Positions 24,644 through 33,660 of a stretch of 46,101 nt of DNA are shown here, piece after piece; position 1 is the first letter of the stretch; every line of letters starts with the position of its first letter. Below the pieces are notes generated by a model. It worked only from the letters and a program-made list of their open reading frames with translations. It searched no databases and was not told the DNA's origin. The DNA is taken from contig CASFLA010000055.1 in the NCBI GenBank assembly GCA_949295415.1, positions 1 to 46,101 on the forward strand, read 5' to 3'. Position numbers and translations under genes: made by a program. Source of the DNA: an uncultured Oscillospiraceae bacterium (lineage in GTDB: Bacteria; Bacillota; Clostridia; Oscillospirales; Acutalibacteraceae).

Positions 24644-25924
24644 TTAATTTTTTGCAGGTAAAATAACAGAAAGTGCAAAATTTTCTGCTTTTAACTGATT
24701 GGCAAATGCTTTGATATCCTCTAATGAGACACTTTCGAGAGCAGTCAATGACTCGAAGGGCTCAAAATCCTCCATAATGCAACCTATCATTTCGTCAACC
24801 GAACCCTCAGCATCGGAATAGGCGCGAATTTTTTTACCGTATAGCTTACGCTTTAAATCCCCGAACAAAGATTCATCGGTGCCGTTTTGCTTAATTTCTT
24901 CTATGGCCGCTAAAATTCGTTCTTGAACAAGCCTTGCATTGTTTGATTCGCCCTCAAAAAGCAGAGCAGAATATCCGTTTCCGTAAAAATACTCGGTTGA
25001 GAAATTGTTGTTTATAAGTCCCTCTGATAAAAGCTCGTTATATAGAGGGGAGGTTTTGCCTGCAACAAGCTCAAGGAAAAGGTTGGCGGTTTCAATATTC
25101 TTTGAGGTTCTTTTAATTGTCCATTCAGTATCCTTTATGCCTGCAACAAACAGCGGCATGGAAACCTCCATTTTCTCCTCAATATAAGCGTTTACGATGG
25201 TATCGGGTTCACTATGAGTTGAGCGGATAATCTCGGTTTTGCCCTTATCTTCAATTTTTTCATCTATCATATCTAAAACCCTTTGGACTTCGAAGTTTCC
25301 GCAAATGCAAACAAACATATTTGAAGGGTTATAAAAGGTTTTATAACAGTCATAAAGGGTTTTATCGGTTATTTTGGCAATAGATTCTTTTGTTCCCGCA
25401 ATCTCGATATTAACAGGGTGGTTGTGATACATTGCGCGAAGCAGATTAAACAAAACTCTCCAACCTGCAACATCCTCATACATGCGGATTTCCTGACCGA
25501 TAATGCCCTGTTCCTTTTGAACTGTTTCAGGGGTAAAATAAGGTGAGCTTACAAAGGAAAGGAGAATATCCAGATTCTCATAAAATTTACCCGAACAGCT
25601 AAAAAGATAGCAGGTTCTGTTAAATGAAGTATAAGCGTTTGCCGAAGCGCCGGTTACGGCATATTTTGTAAACGCATCGCCGTACTCGCCTTCAAAGAGT
25701 TTATGCTCCAAGAAATGGGCGATGCCCTCGGGAACGCTTATCATTTCTCCGCCGTTTACGGCGAATTCAGTGTCAATAGAACCGTAATGGGTTCCAAAAA
25801 CGGCATAGTTATTAGTAAAGCTTTCCTTAGTGCTCAAATATACTTTAAGGCCCGATGAATGAACGGCAACTGTGCATTCTTCATCGGCTTTTTTTGTGCG
25901 AAGCGTTTTAATTGTAAAACTCAT
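24644..25924 (-). CDS. ymfH: M16 family peptidase, YmfH-like
   Basis: A 426-aa pitrilysin-family zinc protease. The inverted zinc motif HFLEH lies at residues 70-74, and the downstream glutamate is in EQGIIGQEI, so this subunit keeps the catalytic residues. In Bacillus subtilis YmfF and YmfH have been linked genetically to the 5-aminopentanol modification of elongation factor P. The gene sits 12 nt after its M16 partner, with AAAGGAG before the ATG. No signal peptide is seen, so it acts in the cytoplasm. No efp gene is visible here. The role in EF-P maturation rests on homology only. Confidence 0.85.
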   Translation of the reverse strand: MSFTIKTLRTKKADEECTVAVHSSGLKVYLSTKESFTNNYAVFGTHYGSIDTEFAVNGGEMISVPEGIAHFLEHKLFEGEYGDAFTKYAVTGASANAYTSFNRTCYLFSCSGKFYENLDILLSFVSSPYFTPETVQKEQGIIGQEIRMYEDVAGWRVLFNLLRAMYHNHPVNIEIAGTKESIAKITDKTLYDCYKTFYNPSNMFVCICGNFEVQRVLDMIDEKIEDKGKTEIIRSTHSEPDTIVNAYIEEKMEVSMPLFVAGIKDTEWTIKRTSKNIETANLFLELVAGKTSPLYNELLSEGLINNNFSTEYFYGNGYSALLFEGESNNARLVQERILAAIEEIKQNGTDESLFGDLKRKLYGKKIRAYSDAEGSVDEMIGCIMEDFEPFESLTALESVSLEDIKAFANQLKAENFALSVILPAKN

Positions 25925-25936
25925 TGTCGTTCTCCT

Positions 25937-27208
25937 TTATTTTTCTTCGGGGATAAGGGTGTAAACTGTATCAAGCAGGAAGCTTTTTGCCGCAGCTACA
26001 ATATCCTCTTTAGTTATAGAGTCAATAATAGCCAAAGCTTCATGGGGAGTTACTATTTCTCCCTCTCTAATGCGCTCTTTATAAAAGTTGGCTAATTGGA
26101 ATTGGTCGGATAACAAGGACATTATCGTATCTTTCATAGCAAGTTTGGAAAAGCCAATATCATTATCTTCAAAATTGCCGTTTTTCATATTATCAAACTC
26201 TTTTAAAATGGCATCCTTAGCCGCGGAAATATTAGAGCTTTCAACTCCGCTGTCAATAAGAATGATTCCTTTTTTCCAAACGCCCGAAGCTCTGCAGTAG
26301 TAGCAAAGACTTAGCTTTTCGCGAACATTGCAGAAAAGCTTGGAATAAGGGCCGCCACCAAAAATATCGCACATAATTCTCGCGGCAACCGAGTTTTTAT
26401 ACAAGGGGAGTGCTTTACCTCTGAGTCCTAAAACAAGCTTACCTTGGTTAACCTGCATTTTATCGATAGCGGTTTTAATGGGATTTGAAGCAGTGCATTC
26501 AATTTGCAAGGGTAATTCCTTATAATTTCTTTCAACCTTTTTAAAGTTATCTAATAGCTGCTCTTTAAAACCGAGCGGCTCTATAGCACCAACAACCATA
26601 ACCGATATAAATGCAGTTTTAATAAGACCTTCTATAGCAAGGCTAATATCATCGGAGCCGAGCGCAGCAACGCTTTCAACAGTTCCGTCTGCCGATAGTC
26701 CAAATGGTTCGCCCTCGCACATTTTTTCAACGCAGCGGTTTCTTGCATATATTCTTTTATCGTTAAGATTGCCCTCGATTTTTTCTGTAAGCAAGCGCTT
26801 TTCGCGCTCGATTGCCGAAGTTGAAAAGGCTTTTTTGGAAAAATATCGGTTTAAAACCATATCGTTTAAAAGCTTTGCGGCTTCGGCTACAGTGTCCTCA
26901 TTATCGAGAGAAAAACGGCTATCATTAACCAGCATTCCTATAGTTATTTCCTGCCAGTCGCCCGATTTTGATGCCCAACTAAATGCGGTAGCGCCATAAA
27001 GAGAGGCTAACTTACGGTTTAAAGAATAAAGGTCGGGATATTCTAAGGTTTCGCTTTTCATAAGCGCTGCGGCTAAAGCATTAGCGGCCGCTGTTTCTTT
27101 CTTTAAAGGTGTTAAGATATTGAACGCGATATATGTCGTCTTAAAGCAATCGGAGGGGATAAATGTGTAATTTACTCCTTTTACCAAGTTGATACTTTCT
27201 AAAGCCAT
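25937..27208 (-). CDS. ymfF: Catalytically degenerate M16 family protein, YmfF-like
   Basis: A 423-aa paralogue of the downstream M16 peptidase. The position of the HxxEH motif is occupied by sequence without histidines (ETAAANALAAALMKSETLEY near residues 37-56), so zinc and activity should be absent. The C-terminal M16 half retains the R/Y-type block FGGGPYSKLFCNVREKLSLCYYC near residue 290, split here between domains. Active/inactive M16 pairs usually work as heterodimers, and this pair matches YmfF/YmfH in order and spacing. AAAGGAGACC precedes the ATG. A terminator just upstream leaves little room for a promoter, so readthrough from the PrsA-like gene may contribute. Confidence 0.82.
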   Translation of the reverse strand: MALESINLVKGVNYTFIPSDCFKTTYIAFNILTPLKKETAAANALAAALMKSETLEYPDLYSLNRKLASLYGATAFSWASKSGDWQEITIGMLVNDSRFSLDNEDTVAEAAKLLNDMVLNRYFSKKAFSTSAIEREKRLLTEKIEGNLNDKRIYARNRCVEKMCEGEPFGLSADGTVESVAALGSDDISLAIEGLIKTAFISVMVVGAIEPLGFKEQLLDNFKKVERNYKELPLQIECTASNPIKTAIDKMQVNQGKLVLGLRGKALPLYKNSVAARIMCDIFGGGPYSKLFCNVREKLSLCYYCRASGVWKKGIILIDSGVESSNISAAKDAILKEFDNMKNGNFEDNDIGFSKLAMKDTIMSLLSDQFQLANFYKERIREGEIVTPHEALAIIDSITKEDIVAAAKSFLLDTVYTLIPEEK

Positions 27209-27239
27209 AAAAGGTCTCCTTTATAAATTTTAAGGCTAA

Positions 27240-27272
27240 AAAATTCTCCGAGACAATTCCCGGAGAATTTTT
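27240..27272 (-). terminator. Intrinsic terminator of the PrsA-like gene
   Basis: AAAATTCTCCG pairs with CGGAGAATTTT across a loop of about 8 nt and is followed on the minus strand by TTTTTTAG. It sits between the PrsA-like gene (27285) and ymfF (27208). Confidence 0.85.
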
Positions 27273-27284
27273 AAGTTTGGTTTT

Positions 27285-28523
27285 TTAGTCGAATTTAATC
27301 TTTTCAACGGTGAAGGGCTTTAATGCAAATTCGTCAGCAGTAACCGAAACATCAGTGGTTTTATCTGCAAGAGTCTTATCAAACTCATCCTGTCTTAAGG
27401 TGAAGGTGATGCTGGATCGGAAGTTTTTCAGCCAATATTCTTCCTTTAAGATATCGCGGCGAGCAACAACCTTATAGCATAAAGCATCCTTATCCTCTAA
27501 GATAGCAAATTCATCAAGCTTTAATTTGTAAACCTCATCGAAAAGGTCATTCTCATAGGTGGTTTCCTTATCGCCGAAAACATTTACATAAGCCTCGGGA
27601 GTATATTCCTTTTCGCCCGATGAAGTTGCGGCAGAGGAGGTAGCAGTGCTCGAAGCGCTTGAGGTTTCGGAAGAAGTTGTTGTTGAAGAGGAAGAGGAGG
27701 TGGTCTTCAAAGACTCCTGATAATCGTTATAAACCTTATCAAACTTTTCACCCTTTTTAAGCTCCTCTAAAAGCTTATCTGCTTTTTCCTTAACCTCTTT
27801 TTTCTTCTCATCGGAAAGAGCCTTGCCTTCGCTGTCTGCAGTTGAAAGGTCTATAGAATCGGCAATAGCATAATGCTTGTTGAGATACTCGGTAAGTTCG
27901 GTCTTAGGAACTTCCTTTTCACCCTTCTCACCGTAAATCTTATCAAAGAGGAAGTTGTATTTATACTCGTTAACCATATATTTTTCATAGGTTGAAAATC
28001 CAACACCGTTTTTCTCAAAGAAGGTAGCATAGGGGGAGAAATAACCTGAGGGGTCAACACCGTTGGCGGCATAGTATTCATAGGTGCTGTAATCGCAACC
28101 AACATACCAATAATAGCTTGCCTGAACCTTGGCTTGCTCAATATAATCAGCATCAACAGTGAGCTTCTTTTCACTTAGAAGCTCTTCAACTGCAACATAC
28201 TGCTTTAAGGTGGTCATTGTTTTATTGAGAATATAATCCTTATAAGAAACGGTTCCGTCCTTGCTGACTTCGCCTTTATCGTTGAACTTATATTCATCAT
28301 ACTTGATGTCTTTGGTGCTTTTGCCCTCATTTGAAACAAATTCTGAAATTGCCGAACGGGCATCAGAGGCCGAAACACTGAGCACACAGCTATACATAGC
28401 AGAGGTGAACTCATAATCGCCGATTTTATAGGCAATCTCATCTTTTTTATGGCAGCCGATTGCAACCGAAGCGATAAGAACGATTGCAAGAACCAAAGCC
28501 GCTATTCTTGAAATTTTCCTCAT
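27285..28523 (-). CDS. PrsA/SurA-like lipoprotein
   Basis: A 412-aa predicted extracytoplasmic lipoprotein: signal peptide with lipobox AIGC at residues 21-24. The helical N-terminal part resembles SurA/PrsA foldase chaperone arms, and the EVPKTELTEYLNKHYAIAD segment resembles the start of the foldase core. A Ser/Thr-rich linker of about 30 residues near 280-310 follows, then a C-terminal region. No clear parvulin PPIase motif is visible, so it may be a chaperone-only member. Position supports the call: a PrsA-like gene after mfd is common in Clostridia. AGGAG precedes the ATG, and a hairpin (28547-28554/28558-28565) lies in its leader. Confidence 0.68.
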   Translation of the reverse strand: MRKISRIAALVLAIVLIASVAIGCHKKDEIAYKIGDYEFTSAMYSCVLSVSASDARSAISEFVSNEGKSTKDIKYDEYKFNDKGEVSKDGTVSYKDYILNKTMTTLKQYVAVEELLSEKKLTVDADYIEQAKVQASYYWYVGCDYSTYEYYAANGVDPSGYFSPYATFFEKNGVGFSTYEKYMVNEYKYNFLFDKIYGEKGEKEVPKTELTEYLNKHYAIADSIDLSTADSEGKALSDEKKKEVKEKADKLLEELKKGEKFDKVYNDYQESLKTTSSSSSTTTSSETSSASSTATSSAATSSGEKEYTPEAYVNVFGDKETTYENDLFDEVYKLKLDEFAILEDKDALCYKVVARRDILKEEYWLKNFRSSITFTLRQDEFDKTLADKTTDVSVTADEFALKPFTVEKIKFD

Positions 28524-28585
28524 TTTTAATAACTCCTATTCATTCGCTTTAACTTATAGTTAAAGAAGAAATTAAACACAAATTT

Positions 28586-28614
28586 AGTATATCCTAATAC
28601 TAATAAAAAGTCCA
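28586..28614 (-). promoter_or_regulatory. Putative promoter of the PrsA-like gene
   Basis: On the minus strand TGGACT (28609-28614), 17-nt spacer, TATACT (28586-28591), between mfd and the PrsA-like gene. Confidence 0.55.
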
Positions 28615-28643
28615 GCACTATTTTATTGCGTTTTGTAAAGCAC

Positions 28644-31600
28644 TTATGAACAACTACTGTCCCTCATAGCGTCGAGCGCTTGCTTTAAGGTTTCTATCAT
28701 ATTTTCTTTACCCTCGGGTTTTACCGCAAGATAGGGTTTTGTTCCTGCACTAAAGAGAACACGCTTTTTAAGGCTAGAGGTTATAAGCCTTGAAACAGGT
28801 TCGGTCAAACCCTCAACATAGAGTAAAAGGCGGTCATTTCTTTCGCTGATTTCAGTAATCCCTAATGATGCCGCAATATTCTTAAGGAACGAAACGCTTA
28901 TAAGGTCCTCTACTTGACGCGGCAGGTCGCCGTAGCGGTCTAAAAGCTCATCGGTAACATCTAAAACATCTTCATTGGTTCTGATTGACGCAATTCTACG
29001 ATAAGCGGCGAGACGCTGGGGTAAAGAAGAAATATATTGTTCGGGAATATGGGCGCTTATTCTTATATCAACAAGACATTCCTTTATTGTATCGATAACA
29101 GTTTCGCCCTTTTCTTCGGCAATGGCGTCGGATAACATTTTCAGATACATATCGTAGCCAACGGCTTCCATATGCCCGTGCTGTTCGCCGCCTAAAATAC
29201 TTCCTGCTCCTCTGATTTCAAGGTCGCGCATTGCGATTTTAAAGCCTGAACCGAACTCGGTAAAGCGGCGGATAGCATCAAGTCGCTTTTGGGATATTTC
29301 ACTAAGCGCCTTTTGGGGAGTAAACATAAGATAAGCGTATGCCGAGCGATGCGAGCGGCCAACTCTGCCTCTTAACTGATGCAACTGAGCCAAACCAAAA
29401 CGGTCAGCATTTTCAATTATTAGAGTATTGCAGTTTGGAACGTCAACACCCGTTTCGATAATGGTTGTGCAAACGAGGATATCAATTTCATGCTCAATAA
29501 GCTGTTTCCAAACCTTAGAAAGTTCTTCCTCGCCCATTTTGCCATGAGCGACCGCAACCTTTGCATCAGGGTGGCGCTCGGAAATTTTAAAGGCACAGGA
29601 GTCAATACTTTCAGTTCTGTTGTGCAGGTAGTAAACTTGACCGTCTCGGCGAAGCTCCTTGTTGATTGCCTCAGTAATAACGGCTGTGTTTTGCTCTAAA
29701 ACATAGGTCTGAACGGGGCGGCGGTCTTGCGGCGCTTCTTCGATTGATGACATATCGCGAAGTCCGGATAGCGCCATATTAAGTGTTCTGGGTATTGGTG
29801 TTGCAGAAAGGGTCAGAGCATCAACAGAGGGGAAAAGCTCCTTTAGTTTTTCCTTTTGGGCAACGCCAAAGCGCTGCTCCTCGTCAACAATTATAAGTCC
29901 TAAATCCTTGAATTTAACGTCCTTTGAAATTATGGCGTGGGTTCCGATAATAAGGTCAATATTGCCAACCGCTAAATTTTTCTTAATCTTCTCCTGCTCG
30001 CCCTTTGTTCTGAAGCGCGAAAGCATTTCGATTTCAACCGCCATATTGGAAAAACGTTCCAAAGCGGTGTTGTAATGCTGCCATGCAAGAATGGTTGTCG
30101 GAACTAAGATTGCGCATTGCTTGCCTTCGGCAATACATTTAAATGCGGCTCTTAATGCAACCTCGGTTTTGCCCAAACCAACATCTCCGCATAAAAGCCT
30201 ATCCATAGGAACGGCACGCTCCATATCGCGCTTTATTTCGTCGGCGCAACGAAGCTGGTCCTCGGTTTCGTCAAAAGCAAAGCGGCTTTCAAAATCGGAT
30301 TGCAGGTCACCGTCAGGAGAGAAGGCAAAGCCTTTTTGGGACATTCTTTTGGCGTAAAGCGCGGTCAACTGCTTAGCCATATCCTTAACCGCTTTTTTAA
30401 CGCGGCTTCTCGTTTTAGTCCAATCGGTTGAGCCTAATTTATTTATTTTAACGGTGCCGTCTTCGCTGTTGCCTATATATTTGGAAACTAAGTCAAGAGA
30501 GGTTACGGGAACATAAAGAGCATCGTTGCCTTTATATGAGATTTTAATATAATCCCTTGTCATGCCGTGGGCGGTTATTTGCTGAACACCGCTGAATATA
30601 CCGATGCCGTGTGTTGCATGAACAACATAGTCGCCACGCGATAACTCCTCTAATGAGCCAACGGCGGTGCCCTTATTCCATTTTTTGCGGCGTGTGGTAG
30701 TTATGCTTCTGCCAAAGGCTATAACCGAAAGACCCAATGATGAAATATTAAGTCCGGAGGATAGAATGCCTGTTGTAACATATATGCCTTCGGTGCCTAT
30801 TTTCTCGGGCTCTGCAAATATAGCGCTAACTCCATTTTCGGACAATTCTTTTTGTAAAACCAAGGCGGATTTTTCTCCGCCTGCTAAAATAACGGTTAGC
30901 TTTTTATGGGTGTCCAAAAGGTCCTCGGCCAACATTTTTGCGGTTCTTGAAGATAGTCCTGTTTGGTCATATTTAAAGGAAATAAGCTTGTTGGGGCTGG
31001 GATTATAAGAGGTTTTGCTGAAGCTATCGCAAAAAACAGTATTCTCGTTTGTCAGTAACGAAGAAAACTGCGTGCCGTCAAGGTAAACCGATTTAAAGCC
31101 GGGAGGTAAAACCCCCTCCTCTAAAAGTGCCTTTATTTGCTCAAAATGAAGTTGTAAAAATGAATTTATACTATCGTTAACTGCGTTTGTATCAAAAACG
31201 AAAAATGCGGTTGTATCGCCCGAATTTTGAAGTTCCTTAAAATAATCGAAAACTGTTGCAGTTTCGCTAAAGCAGAGGTCCAAATATGCATCATAAGCAA
31301 TGGTAGCACCGTTTTTTGCGCGTTCTAAATCCTCTAGAATGCGTTTTTTAGCCGTTACGGAAATATTCTTTTTGTTGGATAATTTCTCCAAATTATTTAA
31401 AAACTGCTCCATATTTTCGGGAGCGTTTTCAATAGTGGGGAATATTTTTATTGCTTTAATTTCTTCCGTTCTGCGCTGAGTTAAAGCGTCAAAATAGGAA
31501 ATACTGTCAATCTCATCGCCAAAAAAGTCAATTCGACAGGGGAAAGGCATATTTGGGCTGAAAACATCGAGAATACTGCCGCGAACAGAGAACTGACCTG

Positions 31601-32111
31601 CGCCGTCAACCTGCTCGCTTCTTGTATATCCCGAGTTTATGAGCAGTTCGGCAATATCTTCTACTGCTTTTTCTTGACCGACTTCAAGAGTCCGGCAGCG
31701 TTGCTTTAAAACAGCAGGGGGAACAGTTTTGGAAAGAGCCGCTTCTGCCGAAGCCACTACAACGCCAAAATCCCTCTCTAAAATTTTAGAGAGGGTGCCT
31801 ATTCTTTTATGTTCATACTCGTGGGAGCTGGAAGCCGAGCTTAAAAAGCAATAATCTCTCGATGGTAAAACCGAGCAATCAAGGCCTAAAGAGCTTAAAT
31901 CTTCAAAAACGCGTTCGCTATCCGCGTCAGATGGGGTGATTATAAGCGGTTTTATTTTGAGCGCCTCGGCCGCCGCCGCTACAGTAACAACTCTTAAAAT
32001 ATGCGAGAGGCCAAAAGCGGCAACGGGGAATGAGTCCTCCTTAAAACTGCTTAAAAGCTCTTTGAAATCCTTTTGCTTTTTAAGATTTTCAAGCAAAAAG
32101 GGGTATTTCAT
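28644..32111 (-). CDS. mfd: Transcription-repair coupling factor
   Basis: A DNA translocase that removes stalled RNA polymerase at lesions and recruits UvrA. Domains in order: UvrB-homology region (about residues 1-330), RNA-polymerase-interaction domain beginning GDYVVHATHGIGIFSG near residue 485, then the RecG-like translocase with GDVGLGKTEVALRAAFK (Walker A, near 645), DEEQRFGV (near 740), TLSATPIPRTL and QLRGRVGRS, followed by the TRCF C-terminal domain. At 1155 aa it has family length. GGTGAT precedes the ATG, 14 nt after pth, and the pth-mfd order is widespread in Firmicutes. Confidence 0.96.
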   Translation of the reverse strand: MKYPFLLENLKKQKDFKELLSSFKEDSFPVAAFGLSHILRVVTVAAAAEALKIKPLIITPSDADSERVFEDLSSLGLDCSVLPSRDYCFLSSASSSHEYEHKRIGTLSKILERDFGVVVASAEAALSKTVPPAVLKQRCRTLEVGQEKAVEDIAELLINSGYTRSEQVDGAGQFSVRGSILDVFSPNMPFPCRIDFFGDEIDSISYFDALTQRRTEEIKAIKIFPTIENAPENMEQFLNNLEKLSNKKNISVTAKKRILEDLERAKNGATIAYDAYLDLCFSETATVFDYFKELQNSGDTTAFFVFDTNAVNDSINSFLQLHFEQIKALLEEGVLPPGFKSVYLDGTQFSSLLTNENTVFCDSFSKTSYNPSPNKLISFKYDQTGLSSRTAKMLAEDLLDTHKKLTVILAGGEKSALVLQKELSENGVSAIFAEPEKIGTEGIYVTTGILSSGLNISSLGLSVIAFGRSITTTRRKKWNKGTAVGSLEELSRGDYVVHATHGIGIFSGVQQITAHGMTRDYIKISYKGNDALYVPVTSLDLVSKYIGNSEDGTVKINKLGSTDWTKTRSRVKKAVKDMAKQLTALYAKRMSQKGFAFSPDGDLQSDFESRFAFDETEDQLRCADEIKRDMERAVPMDRLLCGDVGLGKTEVALRAAFKCIAEGKQCAILVPTTILAWQHYNTALERFSNMAVEIEMLSRFRTKGEQEKIKKNLAVGNIDLIIGTHAIISKDVKFKDLGLIIVDEEQRFGVAQKEKLKELFPSVDALTLSATPIPRTLNMALSGLRDMSSIEEAPQDRRPVQTYVLEQNTAVITEAINKELRRDGQVYYLHNRTESIDSCAFKISERHPDAKVAVAHGKMGEEELSKVWKQLIEHEIDILVCTTIIETGVDVPNCNTLIIENADRFGLAQLHQLRGRVGRSHRSAYAYLMFTPQKALSEISQKRLDAIRRFTEFGSGFKIAMRDLEIRGAGSILGGEQHGHMEAVGYDMYLKMLSDAIAEEKGETVIDTIKECLVDIRISAHIPEQYISSLPQRLAAYRRIASIRTNEDVLDVTDELLDRYGDLPRQVEDLISVSFLKNIAASLGITEISERNDRLLLYVEGLTEPVSRLITSSLKKRVLFSAGTKPYLAVKPEGKENMIETLKQALDAMRDSSCS

Positions 32112-32125
32112 TTAAAATCACCGTT

Positions 32126-32716
32126 TTATTTGTTAAACCGATTCATAGCAGCAGAAATGCCGCTTTTTAAGATAACCTTAATAGCGTCTGCCGCCGAATC
32201 CTCGGCTTTTTCAATAAGTAAAGTATCCTCTTTTGAGGGGACGGAAAGCACCCAATCGGCAAGGTCATAATCGGGATAAGGCTTTTGGCCCATACCTACT
32301 TTTATTCTTGCAATATTATCGGTGCCAAGAAGCTCGATTATATCCTTTAAACCGTTGTGCCCGCCGTGGCTTCCGTTTGCCCTGATGCGCAGTCTGCCCG
32401 CGGGTAAGGAAATATCATCAGATATAACAATGATATTATCGGTTGGGATTTTATAGAATCGAACAACCTCGCTTACTGCACTGCCCGAATTGTTCATATA
32501 GGTAAGAGGCTTAAAAAGCATAACTTTTTTATCCTCAATATCGCAATCGGTATATAGTGCCTGGAATTTATTTTTAAAGGTTTTGGCGTTATATTTTTCT
32601 GCTAATTTATCGATTACGCGGAAGCCGACATTATGCCTGGTTTTTTCATATTTATCTCCCGGATTCCCAAGGCCGACAATTAAATAATCATACTTTGATT
32701 TTGACTTAAAGAGCAT
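32126..32716 (-). CDS. pth: Peptidyl-tRNA hydrolase
   Basis: It releases tRNA from peptidyl-tRNAs dropped by ribosomes. The family start LIVGLGNPG at residues 12-20 and the catalytic histidine in TRHNVGF (His28) are clear. LTYMNNSG, SDDISLPAGRLRI and GSHGGHNGLKDI follow in order. At 196 aa it has normal length. GGAG lies about 10 nt before the ATG. It overlaps the 3' end of the upstream membrane-protein gene by 11 nt and is followed by mfd, so the three form one unit. Confidence 0.95.
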   Translation of the reverse strand: MLFKSKSKYDYLIVGLGNPGDKYEKTRHNVGFRVIDKLAEKYNAKTFKNKFQALYTDCDIEDKKVMLFKPLTYMNNSGSAVSEVVRFYKIPTDNIIVISDDISLPAGRLRIRANGSHGGHNGLKDIIELLGTDNIARIKVGMGQKPYPDYDLADWVLSVPSKEDTLLIEKAEDSAADAIKVILKSGISAAMNRFNK

Positions 32717-33488
32717 TTTTGATTTTCTCCGTTTTAATGAAAAGGTTTATATAATATGTAGCGGCAAAAACAAAGCTTAATGAAGCAAGGAGATAATATG
32801 CCGCTGCGGCATAACCGCTACCGAAAAGAACAGTTATATCGGGGGTTACTAAAACATTAAAGAATTTCAAAACGATGCTTGCAGTAACAGTAAGCGAGCA
32901 AATCGCCAGAATCAAACAAACAATAAAGAGTAATAATGAACAAAAGCCAAAGGCTCGGTTCTTGCGGATAACGGCTCTTATTGAAACAACATTAAAGCCA
33001 CCCAACAGGGTTAGGACTGCAAACAAGGGATTCAGGTATATCCCTAAAGTTCCCAAAGCTCCCAGGTCTATAGGAATAAGCGATAAAGCGTTGGCACTTA
33101 AAGTATTTATAACTGCCTTTATGGGTTCGATGAATTTTAGGTAATCGGCAACAAGTATTGCAACGATTATTAAGACCAAAATGATTAAGAAGAAAGCATT
33201 TCTGCTTAAGCCTTTAAGGTTAGCTAAGGGGTGTTTAAAGGAAAGGGCAGAGTTTATAGAAATTGCCGCTAAAAGAACAAAAACCGAAAGAATGAAATAT
33301 AATGCGCCGATATATCCGTTTAAAGTAAAAAGCGCTAACGAGCCAACTAAGCCAAGAATTAACGCCGCAGTTTTAAAGCCGTTAAGAGCAGCTTTTCTTG
33401 CCGCTGAAATAAGCGGAGTATCCGGGGCTATTTTATTAGAGTTTAAGCTGTTTTGGCTTTCATTAATCCCGGATTTTATTTCTTCCAT
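32706..33488 (-). CDS. Polytopic membrane protein of unknown function
   Basis: A 260-aa protein with about six hydrophobic helices and a polar 35-residue N-terminus; I recognise no family. The frame is open from 33563, but that stretch covers the promoter, and GGGGGAG lies 7 nt before the ATG at 33488, so that start is used. First gene of the run with pth and mfd; its last 11 nt overlap pth. Nothing in the sequence ties it to translation or repair beyond this arrangement. Confidence 0.75.
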   Translation of the reverse strand: MEEIKSGINESQNSLNSNKIAPDTPLISAARKAALNGFKTAALILGLVGSLALFTLNGYIGALYFILSVFVLLAAISINSALSFKHPLANLKGLSRNAFFLIILVLIIVAILVADYLKFIEPIKAVINTLSANALSLIPIDLGALGTLGIYLNPLFAVLTLLGGFNVVSIRAVIRKNRAFGFCSLLLFIVCLILAICSLTVTASIVLKFFNVLVTPDITVLFGSGYAAAAYYLLASLSFVFAATYYINLFIKTEKIKNAL

Positions 33489-33534
33489 AAATTCACTCCC
33501 CCAAAATGCCATAAGAACACAAATATACAGTTTA

Positions 33535-33563
33535 ATTATACATAATTTAGTAGGATTCGTCAA
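33535..33563 (-). promoter_or_regulatory. Promoter of the pth-mfd run
   Basis: On the minus strand TTGACG (33558-33563), 17-nt spacer, TATAAT (33535-33540). It is divergent from the LRR promoter, the two -35 elements being 10 nt apart. Confidence 0.82.
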
Positions 33564-33573
33564 CTCTAAAAGA

Positions 33574-33603
33574 TTGACTTGAAAGGGGGGTTAATGGTAT
33601 AAT
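33574..33603 (+). promoter_or_regulatory. Promoter of the second LRR lipoprotein gene
   Basis: TTGACT (33574-33579), 18-nt spacer, TATAAT (33598-33603), 57 nt before the start codon. The spacer contains a run of six G. Confidence 0.75.
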
Positions 33604-33660
33604 ATATCTAATTAGTTAATATGGGTCATTGCGCTTAATTATTTGAGAGGTTTAATATAG

